Shown: positions 44,401 through 52,289 of the stretch, piece after piece | Numbering within the stretch: position 1 is the first letter of the stretch | How the letters are laid out: every line of letters begins with the position of its first letter | Notes under the pieces: model-generated | Seen by the model: the letters and a program-made list of their open reading frames with translations, nothing else | Databases searched by the model: none | What the model was told of the DNA's origin: nothing | Made by a program: the position numbers and the translations under genes | Assembly (NCBI RefSeq): GCF_046159715.1 | Contig: NZ_JBJXCT010000001.1 | Coordinates: 1-64,000, forward strand | Reading direction: 5' to 3' | Length of the DNA: 64,000 nt | DNA from: Pampinifervens sp037481935 | GTDB taxonomy: Bacteria > Aquificota > Aquificia > Aquificales > Aquificaceae

Positions 44401-44473
44401 GGAATTTTTGCATAAACTTCTGGAGGGGAAAGATGCAGGAGTTTATAGCCAGAGGGTGGGAAGAGAGGTTTGA
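41405..44473 (+). CDS. PD-(D/E)xK nuclease-superfamily 2 helicase fusion protein
   Basis: A 1022-residue protein. A helical start leads to a RecB/Cas4-like nuclease core: D117 in NADLLFIK and VDFK at 129-132, a PD-(D/E)xK pattern. The helicase has Walker A GSGKT at 350-354, motif II DEFF at 488-491, motif V GTSSVSRGLDF from 662 and motif VI QAISRARGD from 700. The last 270 residues are unassigned. It overlaps the PIWI-like gene by 41 bases, so both are one module. Base composition is like the host. A DinG-type helicase plus nuclease accompanies PIWI-RE proteins elsewhere; this arrangement is similar but fused. Confidence 0.75.
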   Translation: MREFLSGLGFVFEGAFKLGLLQKIAPERAEGFRKSLFEKLRESLREELVSELEKPLQEWERLGTYIDEHVAEEKYAKLAYLHGYYAGRLYGMDKEGALLEKYHMGEESGDIVWQNADLLFIKEKTFYVVDFKLAGFVFWIKRVFETGRSKDENQLPRIPVINYGVPVNLSVGELNFVEFLRAFTEQRRALEELRCVFVEVKGFAQLLCYATDYLIEKKPQNLREVVLELIYPASEPLRVRFYVEKETAYELEPFRDSVREIYRSLKDKECPYDMLDDSFEKVVGKRERVLKKLRLQIEELEREVEARQRWVRSIKPDSINLCRQDVGQKLPEFIRREEPCKAICLLHSAGSGKTSTIRDYLLRAEGKHLVIYMASRLRLIDKEMEKVKASGREDIGIIRERRKPSGQKLLRHSGDSFEDTQSSEGIIKRTVEKIAEYRQKGLYNQIWAFVTQQANTDTDTGETIRHLIDPKILNPVFLKRWHIHVILDEFFGYRNGLYAISGMLEFLQKVNRAGGRANLYLFDANGYSPHLLKRLLEEFREHEVIPDSIVLSPFEESLYLDINGIPLEIHAKHGYPAGELILHRRFFLWVEKEEELIKQVVKYLKATLDRNSTGFLFLQDKGQIVELSHHLEKEGLTTLIATASSKKSPRDINEGSQDVILGTSSVSRGLDFSRPHKPVNHIYILVTDWGIEQNLVEILQAISRARGDEETEKRPKHLHLLYVIPKEKDYVIDHIESLVDFRDRELIQLIYRREQINQRLILDQVVGKIVEQFVKAPEGEVLIPVPAQHRSHYRANRVSELESIKTFLEDVYLMENKRNPEGAWKILNFMHLLSSAVYFSTNDVPEDPESGRYRYYHPYLLVEGQVSVKFDNEKRRALLAMLKEIEGILRGHDEEKSERVRDFVENTDSLRKYATTFLLPVYALVFVRHVLKRGVESALSFRVGKRVGRGGALVLGGGLDLKTRCLVSDSSPDEYAVIPLGEDYPYVEVLTGRFARFPVEFLHKLLEGKDAGVYSQRVGREV

Positions 44474-46748
44474 CCGCTTTGCAAAGGCAGAGCCCGTTGG
44501 GGGTGAGAGCTTTATCTGTGCAGGGCTTTTTTACAACCGCCACGAGCCCTATCTTCAAAACCTTGCAAACCTCATGCACGGACTGATAAACAGAAAGGTT
44601 AACTATGATGGCTTCAACTCCGCCCTTGAAAAGGCGGACTACAGAGTGCCCGGCAGAGCCATCTACAGCAGGTCGGTGGTAAACCGCTGGAGAAAGCCCT
44701 TCAGGCTCGTAAAGTATGGGAAAGACAGAAAGAGCTTTTACAGGCACAGCGAGGGCAGGAGGTTTCTGGTGGAAGACCTCAGGGTTGGCAATCCTTCAGA
44801 CCTTGATAGAAAGAGTGGGGTGGTCTTTATGAGGATAAGGGGTTATGAGGATGTGGAGCTCAGCAGAGAAGTAGAATGGCAGATGAGAAAAGACCTTTTG
44901 CAGGTGTGGCTGGAGCTCAGCGGTTCAGATATTGTAAGGCAATACCTTCAGGAGGTGATGGATACCATAGGCCAGATAGAAGGGTTCTACCTACAACCCT
45001 GGGACGTGTATTCTTTTAGAAGGCTCTTTTTCTACCTTCTGCCCCTCTACTTTGACCACCTTGGAAATTCCAAGATAGTATCAAGGGCGAGCCTTTTTGA
45101 AAGAAGAGAGGAAACCCGCCTTGGGCTTTGGCAGGAAATAGAAGAGAAACTCAAGGATGAAAAGCTCTACGAAGACCTCTCTGAATACATGCAGGATCTG
45201 GGCAAAAGCCTTGAGGATACTAAGAGCTTGCTGGAGAGGGCACTCAGTCCCGATACCCTCAAAGCCCTTCAGCAGGACTGGAAACTCTTTCTCAAGAAGG
45301 CACTGATGGGTGAGAGCAGTAAGCTGTCTGCACAGGTGCTCATAAAGGAAGATACCCCATCAAAGGTATGGGTGAGTTTTGGTGAGTATCTCGTCCCGAA
45401 TAAGAATATAGAACTGTATCTTTTCCACGAGGCGGAGATAAGTCAGGAGGACATAGACCTTCTGGAAAGGGAGCTGAAGACCTTCAGTTTTGCTCAGGGG
45501 GTGAGTGTGAGTATAGTGGGCAAGTATTCCCTTGAGAGGCTCTTTGGCGGTCAAGACTTTATTTCCCTGATAAAGGGCACAGCCCAGAAGGGCAGACCCC
45601 TGAGACATATAGAATCAACAAAACTGCTCTACTCTCTTCTCCACTTCTGTGCAAGGCTTATCAGCCTTCAGAGACAGATAGAGAAAGACCACGAGAGCTT
45701 CAGGGGAGTGCTGATACTGCTGAACACAGAGCTGGAAGAGGGAGAGATGTATGAATTCTGGAACGCAGTCAGCTTTTTATACGACTACTTCGGGCTCCCG
45801 GTTCAGACCGTAACAAGAAGGACCCTGAACAAACTGCGCAATAATAACCAGAAAGAAACAGCCAAGAAAAACCTGCTCATAAGCCTGTATAAGGATGCTA
45901 AAGTGCTGAAGTTTGACTTTGACGGCTTTAGCCTTCCGGAGAGAGTAACCATATACGCAGTGCTGGAAAAGCCTTCTTCTGCCTTTTTCTACGCACAGGG
46001 AGAGAAGGAATCTGGTATCAGGCACGGTCTCTATGAAGTTTACAGGGTGCGGGTGGAGGGCAAATCGGCCACGGTGGAGGTAGAAAACAAGTTTCTCCTT
46101 ATGGGAGGTGGATACAACGAGGATGCTCAGGAGCTGGAGAGGTTTGTCAGAGAAGGGCTTGAGGAAAAAGAGGTGAGGTTTTGCTTTATAAGCTCTCTGA
46201 AGGACTCCTATCTGAAAGGGCTATACGACAGGCTTGCCAGCCACGCAGACTATCAGGGAAAACTGCTCAGCCTGAGATACAAGGAGCTCAAAACCGCCTA
46301 TCTGTCAAAGAAGGAAGAGGAGGGATGTCTTGTAATATACACACAGCAATTCAGAAAACTGATAGAGGGGCTCGGAATTCACATGGAAGAGGACGCAGCT
46401 GTAATAGGCATAAAGCCTTCAAGACCTCAGAGAGAAGAGGACTTTTACCACCCTGCCTTCCAGCTCTTCTTTACAGAAAAGATAGGCTGGGACAGGGAAG
46501 AAGTATACTCGGAGCGTAAAAACCTCTTCCTCTTCACTCTGATAGCCCTTTCCATGTTTGAAAGTGAGGCAGCCCATGTGGCCTACGCAAAGCTGAACCT
46601 CTGGTCAAAGGAGAGAAACACATACCTGAGAATAGACAGAGAAGACCATCTACACAGCCGAAGGATATACACCTTTGCTCTGAGCCCATTGCTGTATGAA
46701 ATGCTTGAGTTTATAAAACACCTGCCCGGAGATGATAAAATTGTATAG
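44433..46748 (+). CDS. Large protein with PIWI-like C-terminal half (pPIWI-RE-like candidate)
   Basis: 771 residues from the ATG at 44433, after GGAGGGG; an earlier start would lie deeper in the helicase gene. Not recognised outright. From about residue 420 it reads like a MID-PIWI pair: RGVLILLNTE, a MID-type FGLPVQTVTRRTL (Q458), then IYAVLEKPSSAFFY (507-520), an arginine in SGIRHGLYEV (R530), LKDSY (D591) where Argonautes have HRDG, and FESEAAHVAYAKL (E710/E712) near the end. The first two catalytic aspartates of active Argonautes are not evident. The PIWI-RE family keeps an Arg and a Glu instead. The N-terminal half is helical and unknown. Confidence 0.5.
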   Translation: MQEFIARGWEERFDRFAKAEPVGGESFICAGLFYNRHEPYLQNLANLMHGLINRKVNYDGFNSALEKADYRVPGRAIYSRSVVNRWRKPFRLVKYGKDRKSFYRHSEGRRFLVEDLRVGNPSDLDRKSGVVFMRIRGYEDVELSREVEWQMRKDLLQVWLELSGSDIVRQYLQEVMDTIGQIEGFYLQPWDVYSFRRLFFYLLPLYFDHLGNSKIVSRASLFERREETRLGLWQEIEEKLKDEKLYEDLSEYMQDLGKSLEDTKSLLERALSPDTLKALQQDWKLFLKKALMGESSKLSAQVLIKEDTPSKVWVSFGEYLVPNKNIELYLFHEAEISQEDIDLLERELKTFSFAQGVSVSIVGKYSLERLFGGQDFISLIKGTAQKGRPLRHIESTKLLYSLLHFCARLISLQRQIEKDHESFRGVLILLNTELEEGEMYEFWNAVSFLYDYFGLPVQTVTRRTLNKLRNNNQKETAKKNLLISLYKDAKVLKFDFDGFSLPERVTIYAVLEKPSSAFFYAQGEKESGIRHGLYEVYRVRVEGKSATVEVENKFLLMGGGYNEDAQELERFVREGLEEKEVRFCFISSLKDSYLKGLYDRLASHADYQGKLLSLRYKELKTAYLSKKEEEGCLVIYTQQFRKLIEGLGIHMEEDAAVIGIKPSRPQREEDFYHPAFQLFFTEKIGWDREEVYSERKNLFLFTLIALSMFESEAAHVAYAKLNLWSKERNTYLRIDREDHLHSRRIYTFALSPLLYEMLEFIKHLPGDDKIV

Positions 46749-46750
46749 GC

Positions 46751-47077
46751 ATGGAACTTGTGAGTATAGAGGACTTTCTTAAACTGGACATAAGGCTTGC
46801 AAGGGTGCTTTCCGCAGAAAAGGTAGAAGGCTCAGAAAAGCTCTTGAGACTTCGGGTTTCCCTCGGAGATGAAGAGAGAACACTTATGGCGGGCATAGCA
46901 AAGCATTACAGCCCGGAGGAGCTTGTAGGCAAGAAAATCCTCATGCTGGCCAATCTCAAACCCCGTAAGATTTTTGGTGTGGAGTCTCAAGGAATGGTGC
47001 TTGCTCTGTCCGACGGTGAAAGGCTATCTCTTATAGTTCCCGACAGGGATGTGAGAGAAGGGGCAAAGGCAAGTTAG
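46751..47077 (+). CDS. Free-standing tRNA-binding protein (Trbp111 / MetRS beta-like)
   Basis: A 108-residue OB-fold tRNA-binding domain: LDIRLARVLSAEKVEGSEKL, RTLMAGIAKHYSPEEL, VGKKILMLANLKPRKIFGVE and ESQGMVLALSD. Aquifex aeolicus has a well-known stand-alone protein of this kind (Trbp111, also called the MetRS beta chain), of nearly equal length. CsaA is the alternative name for the related chaperone-like group. It follows the PIWI-like gene by two bases and ends four bases from the tmRNA 3' end. Confidence 0.88.
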   Translation: MELVSIEDFLKLDIRLARVLSAEKVEGSEKLLRLRVSLGDEERTLMAGIAKHYSPEELVGKKILMLANLKPRKIFGVESQGMVLALSDGERLSLIVPDRDVREGAKAS

Positions 47078-47081
47078 TTTT

Positions 47082-47426
47082 TGGTGGAGGCGGCGGGAAT
47101 CGAACCCGCGTCCGAGAACCTTCAGAAACCAGAGCCTCTACAGGCTTATCCAGTGTTTTGCCTCTGACCCATGGGCGTCCACTGGCAGACTCCCATTGGG
47201 CGAGCAGGGTCTTGATTTCAGCCCGGGGTAAGCCCTGCACCATCCCGAGCCTACGCCCCTGTCTCTGAGCCCTTCCCATTGCCCAGGGGTCAAGCTATGG
47301 GAGGGCCACTGCCTCAGTTAGGCAGCGAGTGCAAGTTCCCTTTCGGGAAGTGTTTGGTTTGGCTGTTGAGGTTGCCACCCTGCCTGCAACCCTGTCCTAC
47401 AGTTCCCGTCGAACCCATTCGCCCCC
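47082..47426 (-). ncRNA. ssrA: tmRNA (ssrA)
   Basis: The 5' end GGGGGCG pairs with CGCCTCC before A-CCA at the 3' end (47082). GGGTTCGACGGGA near the 5' end and the T-arm-like CGGGTTCGATTCCCG at the 3' end form the tRNA-like domain with an alanine-type acceptor. The tag frame ends GAA CTT GCA CTC GCT GCC TAA (47338-47318), ELALAA, in the loop of a GCTGCC/GGCAGT hairpin. Length is about 345 bases. It rescues stalled ribosomes with SmpB. The boundaries are from pairing and should be within a few bases. Confidence 0.95.
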
Positions 47427-47456
47427 TAAGGGAACTCTAATAAAATATAACTGCAT

Positions 47457-48590
47457 ATGCCAAAGCTGTCAAGGAAAATATTGCACATAAAGAGAAAGCT
47501 CAGAGCAAAGAAGAAGAGAGAGAAGTTGCTTATAGATATCTATCAGAGCAGACTGATTGAGTCCCTCAGGGAGCTCAGAATACCACTCCTGCTGCTTCAC
47601 TTTTCCCTGAGTGTGGGAACCTTAGGCTACATGATACTTTCAGGTGGAAACTTTATAGACTCCATATACATGACAGTTATAACCATAGGAACAATAGGCT
47701 TTGGTGAAATAGCCAAAGGCACTGACACACCCCTTGGCAGGATTTTTACAACCTTCCTCGCCCTTATGGGTATAGGTGTTTTTACCACGTCGGTGACGGT
47801 AATCATAAGGCTTTTCCTTGTGGGTGATGTGCTCAACCTAATAAAATACATAAGGATGCTTGCAGACATTGAAAAGCTCAGAGAGCATGCCATCATATGT
47901 GGATACAATAAGACCTCTGCGTGGCTTGTGGAGGCACTGCGCAAGAGAAAGGTTGAATTTGTAGTCATAGACGCGAGGGAAGAAGCTCTAAAGTATATGC
48001 AGCTTCATAACATTAAGTATTTCATAACAGAGGAACCCTTTAAAAAGACTGCCCTCAATTCTGCAGGAATAGAAAGGGCAAGGTATCTGATAGCCAACAT
48101 GGAGGACGAAGCCAAGAACATAGCGGTTATTGCCACAGCAAGACTTCTCGTGCCAGACAGAGAGAGGCTCCTTATATACTCCACAGCACCCACAGATGGC
48201 ACTGCACAAAAACTGGAGGAGCTCGGCGCCAATAAGGTAATAGTTCCTGACAAGCTTATAGCAAACAGGATATTCTCCTACATGCTCCATGAGGCGGGAG
48301 GATACGTTTCCGACCTCTTTGACAGGATTGCCTACGGTGAGGAGGCAGAGCTTGAGATAGTGGAGCTTGCAGTTCAGGAGAACAGTCCTCTTGTAGGTAA
48401 AAAGCTGAAGGAAATAGACCTCAGGAGGGTCTATGGCGTCACAGTCATAGGTATAAGGAGGTCTGACGGAAGCCTTGACCTTACAGTTTCTGGGGATACT
48501 CAGATAGAGGGAGGTGATACTCTGCTCCTGCTGGGTAAGCCTTCCAACATACGCAAGGCTATGGGATTCTACAGGGAGGTGCTGAGATGA
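47457..48590 (+). CDS. RCK-domain potassium channel
   Basis: A 377-residue channel. A basic N-terminal tail is followed by two membrane helices flanking the selectivity filter TIGTIGFGE, then an RCK N domain (HAIICGYNKTSAWLVEAL, VVIDAREEAL) and an RCK C domain (VGKKLKEIDLRRVYGVTVIG). It resembles MthK or other Kch-type K+ channels. A TATAAC is five bases before its ATG. The DUF6394 gene overlaps its end by four bases. Confidence 0.9.
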   Translation: MPKLSRKILHIKRKLRAKKKREKLLIDIYQSRLIESLRELRIPLLLLHFSLSVGTLGYMILSGGNFIDSIYMTVITIGTIGFGEIAKGTDTPLGRIFTTFLALMGIGVFTTSVTVIIRLFLVGDVLNLIKYIRMLADIEKLREHAIICGYNKTSAWLVEALRKRKVEFVVIDAREEALKYMQLHNIKYFITEEPFKKTALNSAGIERARYLIANMEDEAKNIAVIATARLLVPDRERLLIYSTAPTDGTAQKLEELGANKVIVPDKLIANRIFSYMLHEAGGYVSDLFDRIAYGEEAELEIVELAVQENSPLVGKKLKEIDLRRVYGVTVIGIRRSDGSLDLTVSGDTQIEGGDTLLLLGKPSNIRKAMGFYREVLR

Positions 48591-48925
48591 GGCTGAAGAA
48601 AATCATGACAGACCTTTTCCTTCTCATGGCTCTCACCACAAACCTGAGCTTTATATTTAACCCAAACCCCTACGAGCTTGTGATAACCGTTATCGCAAAC
48701 CTGACGGCTACAATACTGAAGCTTGGTGAGGGTAAGATTCTTGCTACTGAGATGACCGCTGCGAGCCTTGTGGCAGACCTTCACCTTGTGCCTGCAGCCT
48801 TCATATTCTTTCTGGGAGATGTTCAGGAGGCTGTCAGTCTTGCCATTGGTGCCCTTGCGGCGAATGTCATATCCATACTGCTTTCCATAATAGAAGCCAT
48901 ATTCAGCTATTTAGCGGAGGAGTAA
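48587..48925 (+). CDS. DUF6394 family membrane protein
   Basis: A 112-residue protein with three membrane segments. NPYELVITVIANLTATILKL and TAASLVADLHLVPAAFIFFL match the DUF6394 pattern, a family that usually sits next to RCK potassium channels, as here with a four-base overlap. A channel accessory role is inferred from context only. Its end overlaps the convergent nucleotidyltransferase by 15 bases. Confidence 0.75.
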   Translation: MRLKKIMTDLFLLMALTTNLSFIFNPNPYELVITVIANLTATILKLGEGKILATEMTAASLVADLHLVPAAFIFFLGDVQEAVSLAIGALAANVISILLSIIEAIFSYLAEE

Positions 48926-51370
48926 GCTGTCCATTAGACGGAGCTTTTCCTCTTCTATTGCTTGCCCCAGCTTTCTGCCCTCAAGTCCACTGAACTTTTC
49001 AGGCTCAACCTTTATCCATCTGAGCTTTTCCAGATAGAGCTTCACCCTCTCTTTTTGATAAAGCATCAGAATAAGGAGAAAGGCGAGGGGCTTGCCTTTG
49101 AGTATAAGGTATATCTCCGAATTCCTGGTGGATTTCTGCAGTGCATTTATCATATGGTGAAGACTCTCTCTTACAAGTTTGTAGCTTTCTCTTACCCAGG
49201 AGGGCGCACTTATCTCTTTGAGTAGCCTTTCCGCCGTATCTACCTTTAAGTCTTTTATGAGCAGAAGGAAATACACCCACCCGTAGTCTATTTTTTCCTG
49301 AGGGAACTCTATCTTGTGCCAGCTAAGGAGCTCTTTCAGCCTTTCAAGATTCGTTTCCATGTCCTGTCTGAATTCGAAGCCCTCTATGACCTGTTCGAGC
49401 ACCCTGTGCTTCCTGTATAGCCTCAGGATTTCCAGAAGCCTTTCCTCTCTAAGAGCAAGTCTGAGTTCGTTAAGCAATCTCCCCCTCGGAGCCCTCTTGA
49501 GGAGCTCCATACTCACTGCGCTTTTCAAGAGCTTTTCCGTGCCCTTTGATAGTTTGAAATCAAACCTTCCGGCAAACCTCAGGGCTCTGAGAATTCTTAC
49601 CGGGTCCTCCACAAAGCTCATGGGATGCAGAACCCTTATTATTTTGTCCTTGAGGTCCCTGAGACCTCCAAAGTAGTCTATGAGCGTGCCAAAATCCTCT
49701 GGATTTATGGACAGTGCCATGGCATTTATAGTAAAGTCTCTTCTGAGAAGGTCTTCTCTGAGAGTGGCCCACTCTACCAGTGGATAAGAGCCGGGATGGG
49801 GGTAGGTTTCCCTCCTCGTGGTGGCAAACTCTAACTTGTAGCCCTCCACCTTCATATGAGCTGTTCCGAACTCGGGAAAGGCATGGCAGTCCACGCCCCA
49901 TTCCTCTGCCAGCCTTTCTGCGAGCTTTACCGCATCCCCTTCAACCACAAAGTCCATGTCCCATATGTTTCTCTTCATGAGAAGGTCTCTCACAACGCCT
50001 CCCACGAGATAAACCCTGTAGCCCAGCTCACTTGCCCTCTCTCCTATCCTCTCCAGAAGGGGTCTCAACCCTTCCGGAACATGAAGCCTTCTTTCGTAGG
50101 CCTTTACCGCTTCCATATGCCTTCTGTAAGCGTGGAGGAGGTCAAGCCTCGTTACCACTCCCACAACCCTACCTTCAGAAACCACAGGTATAAGCTTTTC
50201 TCCATATCTGGAAAGGAGCTCTTCTGCCTCCCACACAAAGTTTTCCGGGGTCAGGGTATGAAACTCCTCCAGCATGAAATCCTTTACCCTGCCTCCCACG
50301 CCATGTTTCTGTGCCTTCAGAAGGTTCTTTTTGTATACCACACCTACCAGCCTGCCCTCGTCGTTTAGCACAGGAGCACCCGCAAAATTCCTCTGCGTGA
50401 GCTCAAGAAGCGCAAGACCTGCTTCCATATCTTCATGAAGAAGAAAAGGTGGGTAGCTCATAATTTGCTCCACCCTGAGAGGAACCCTTTCGCCCTTGAG
50501 CAGGGCTTCCAGTATACTTTTTAGCCTTTCTCCAGAAAGCCCTTCAAACTTTGCTGCGCTGGCAAACTCATGTCCTCCACCCCCAAGCTTGGTGAACACT
50601 TCAGAGACATCAAACTCATCCTTAAGAGCTCGTCCAAAGAGGTAAGTTTTCCCCCCAGCTTCCACTATCACAAAAAAAGCGGAGGATTCCCTTATGTCCC
50701 TGAGTTCATACAGAAGACTCAATACATCCGGTCTGTATTCTTCCATTCTCAGCACCACGAGGCTAACCCTTTTGCCCTTCAGAAATAGGCTTTCAAGGCT
50801 GACTAAGTGCTCTGAAAGGAGGTCTATGTGCTCCTTACTTATACCACCACTCAGAAACTTTCTGAGCAGGCTCAGATTCAGCCCTTTCCTCAGCAGCCAT
50901 TCCACAGCCCTTGCATCCCTGTGCGTGGTCCCCTCATAGGTAAGCATTCCCGTATCCTCGTAAATGCCCAGGGCAAGTATGGTGGCGGACTCAGGGTCTA
51001 TATCCACCCCCTTCTGAATTATTTCCTCCACTAGGAGGGTTGTGCAGCTCCCCACCATGTCCACTTTCCCCTCAAAGCCCTGTGGTGCAGATGGGTGGTG
51101 GTCGTATATGCGTATTTCCCCAACTCTTTCACCGAACCTCTGCAGATAGTCCTCATAGCTGTGGCTGTCCACAAGAACAAGGTCAAATTTTTCAGGAACC
51201 TCTTCCAGAATTCTGAACCTAGCTTTGAAGTAGCTGAGCACCTCACTGGCCCTTTTGGAAAGGTAGGCAGGTCTGAAAAGGTAGGCATCCTCATACAGAA
51301 GCATAACCCCGTAAGCGGAGGATAGGGCGTCAAGGTCTGCACCCTCCTGGAGGAATATGAGCTTCAGCAT
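48911..51370 (-). CDS. tRNA nucleotidyltransferase fused to DHH and CBS domains
   Basis: An 819-residue protein. The N-terminal DHH/DHHA1 phosphoesterase part has IFLQEGADLDALSSA, VDSHS, IYDHHPSA and the glycine-rich GGGGHEFASAAK; a CBS pair follows (VEQIMSYPPFLL, VKDFMLEEFHTL); the class II nucleotidyltransferase has VYLVGGVVRDLLMKR, WDMDFVVEGD, RREDLLRRDF-type RRDFTINAMA and EDPVRILRALRFAGR. In Aquifex CC-addition and A-addition are split between two enzymes, one with this layout. I cannot tell which activity this has. The divergent small gene starts 17 bases away. Confidence 0.88.
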   Translation of the reverse strand: MLKLIFLQEGADLDALSSAYGVMLLYEDAYLFRPAYLSKRASEVLSYFKARFRILEEVPEKFDLVLVDSHSYEDYLQRFGERVGEIRIYDHHPSAPQGFEGKVDMVGSCTTLLVEEIIQKGVDIDPESATILALGIYEDTGMLTYEGTTHRDARAVEWLLRKGLNLSLLRKFLSGGISKEHIDLLSEHLVSLESLFLKGKRVSLVVLRMEEYRPDVLSLLYELRDIRESSAFFVIVEAGGKTYLFGRALKDEFDVSEVFTKLGGGGHEFASAAKFEGLSGERLKSILEALLKGERVPLRVEQIMSYPPFLLHEDMEAGLALLELTQRNFAGAPVLNDEGRLVGVVYKKNLLKAQKHGVGGRVKDFMLEEFHTLTPENFVWEAEELLSRYGEKLIPVVSEGRVVGVVTRLDLLHAYRRHMEAVKAYERRLHVPEGLRPLLERIGERASELGYRVYLVGGVVRDLLMKRNIWDMDFVVEGDAVKLAERLAEEWGVDCHAFPEFGTAHMKVEGYKLEFATTRRETYPHPGSYPLVEWATLREDLLRRDFTINAMALSINPEDFGTLIDYFGGLRDLKDKIIRVLHPMSFVEDPVRILRALRFAGRFDFKLSKGTEKLLKSAVSMELLKRAPRGRLLNELRLALREERLLEILRLYRKHRVLEQVIEGFEFRQDMETNLERLKELLSWHKIEFPQEKIDYGWVYFLLLIKDLKVDTAERLLKEISAPSWVRESYKLVRESLHHMINALQKSTRNSEIYLILKGKPLAFLLILMLYQKERVKLYLEKLRWIKVEPEKFSGLEGRKLGQAIEEEKLRLMDSLLLR

Positions 51371-51387
51371 AGGGTTAAAATTATATT

Positions 51388-51660
51388 GTGGAAAGGCTTT
51401 TGCTGTTTACGGTTGCAGGACTTGTCCTGGGGTCAGTTTTTGTGGAGTTTACCTACAGGCTTGCCGGTAAGGGTCATTTGCTTCTCTACACCTTAAGCCT
51501 TCCCATCAAGCTGTTGCTTTTTGCCCTTATTCTCTATATCTGTTATGCCTTCGGCAGTTCCACATCCCTTATTTTCTGTATCTCTGGCTTCCTGCCAGGG
51601 TTCTTAGTTAGTATACTTCTGAGGGGGTTTGTGAAAAATGGAAGACCTAAGGGTGCTTGA
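51388..51660 (+). CDS. Small three-span membrane protein, unrecognised
   Basis: A 90-residue protein of three membrane helices (LLFTVAGLVLGSVFVEFTY, LYTLSLPIKLLLFALILYI, SLIFCISGFLPGFLVSILLR). The pattern slightly recalls AtpI/AtpR-type ATP synthase accessory proteins, but no defining residue is seen. It starts with GTG, with TAAAAT six bases upstream. It overlaps the next gene by 23 bases. Confidence 0.6.
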   Translation: MERLLLFTVAGLVLGSVFVEFTYRLAGKGHLLLYTLSLPIKLLLFALILYICYAFGSSTSLIFCISGFLPGFLVSILLRGFVKNGRPKGA

Positions 51661-52015
51661 ACCTCTCTTTAAGAATACCCTCTTTCAGTTCTTTCTGTGG
51701 ATGGCCCTTCTGCAGCTTCTTGCTCAGGTTTTTCTTGACAGACGCATAGCCTTCTGGGTATCTTCTATAAGCACAACTGTCTTATGGCTCAGGGCATATG
51801 ACCCGATAACGCCCATAAAGGCGTGGCTCCTTATACTACTGATATTCTGTCTTTACATGCTTCCTAAGATATTCCTTCACTTCAACCTTTTCCTCTACCT
51901 GAAGGGGAAGAAAAGGTGTCCAGATTGCTACAGCGAGGTTCACTGGAGGGCAAAAAAATGTCCCTTTTGTGGGCACATGTTCAGAGGCGTGGAAAGACCG
52001 GGTGAGGAGGAATAA
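51638..52015 (+). CDS. Membrane protein with C-terminal zinc ribbon
   Basis: A 125-residue protein with two or three membrane helices followed by a zinc ribbon, CPDCYSEVHWRAKKCPFCG, and an acidic tail. The ribbon faces the cytoplasm if the helices follow the positive-inside rule. No family name is certain. It forms an operon with the preceding three-span protein. Confidence 0.65.
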   Translation: MEDLRVLEPLFKNTLFQFFLWMALLQLLAQVFLDRRIAFWVSSISTTVLWLRAYDPITPIKAWLLILLIFCLYMLPKIFLHFNLFLYLKGKKRCPDCYSEVHWRAKKCPFCGHMFRGVERPGEEE

Positions 52016-52048
52016 ATTAAAATCAAATCTGTGCAAAGGGGGTAAGGT

Positions 52049-52192
52049 ATGGCAATGGTGGACCTTTACAGGACCTTAAAGAGGGAAGCCTTCAGGGTTT
52101 TTATGGAGGAAAAGGAAAAGAGAAAAAGGGCCATAAGACTCAGACTTGAGGTCCAGAAAAAAGTCTTTGACAATAAAGGCAAAGTGCACTAA
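52049..52192 (+). CDS. Short basic protein of 47 residues
   Basis: An open frame from ATG at 52049 to TAA at 52190-52192, preceded by GGGGGTAAGG. The product (MAMVDLYRTLKREAFRVFM to the end FDNKGKVH) is an almost continuous charged helix, EEKEKRKRAIRLRLEVQKK. The start site spacing, lack of overlap with other genes and the helix-like composition support a real gene. It lies just upstream of tRNA-Ala. Function unknown. Confidence 0.5.
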   Translation: MAMVDLYRTLKREAFRVFMEEKEKRKRAIRLRLEVQKKVFDNKGKVH

Positions 52193-52207
52193 AATATTTC
52201 AACGGTA

Positions 52208-52283
52208 GGGGCGGTAGCTCAGTTGGGAGAGCGCCTGCTTGGCGTGTAGGAGGTCGGGGGTTCAAGTCCCCTCCGCTCCACCA
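52208..52283 (+). tRNA. tRNA-Ala (anticodon GGC)
   Basis: GGGGCGG at the 5' end pairs with CCGCTCC before ACCA. The D arm is AGCTCAGTTGGGAGAGC, the anticodon arm CCTGC-TTGGCGT-GTAGG with anticodon GGC, and the T arm contains GGTTCAAGTCC. CCA is encoded. The whole gene is 76 bases. Confidence 0.97.
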
Positions 52284-52289
52284 GACTTT

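Noticed and set aside
44322..46748. Longer start for the PIWI-like protein
   Set aside because: The extra 37 residues are an out-of-frame reading of the helicase end, and a strong ribosome site precedes 44433.
41405..46748. BREX, DISARM or Cas3-type system
   Set aside because: No PglX/PglZ, DrmA/B or HD-nuclease signatures and no partner genes of those systems are present.
51388..52015. AtpI/AtpR-type ATP synthase operon start
   Set aside because: The small membrane protein lacks defining residues and no atpB, atpE or atpF follows.
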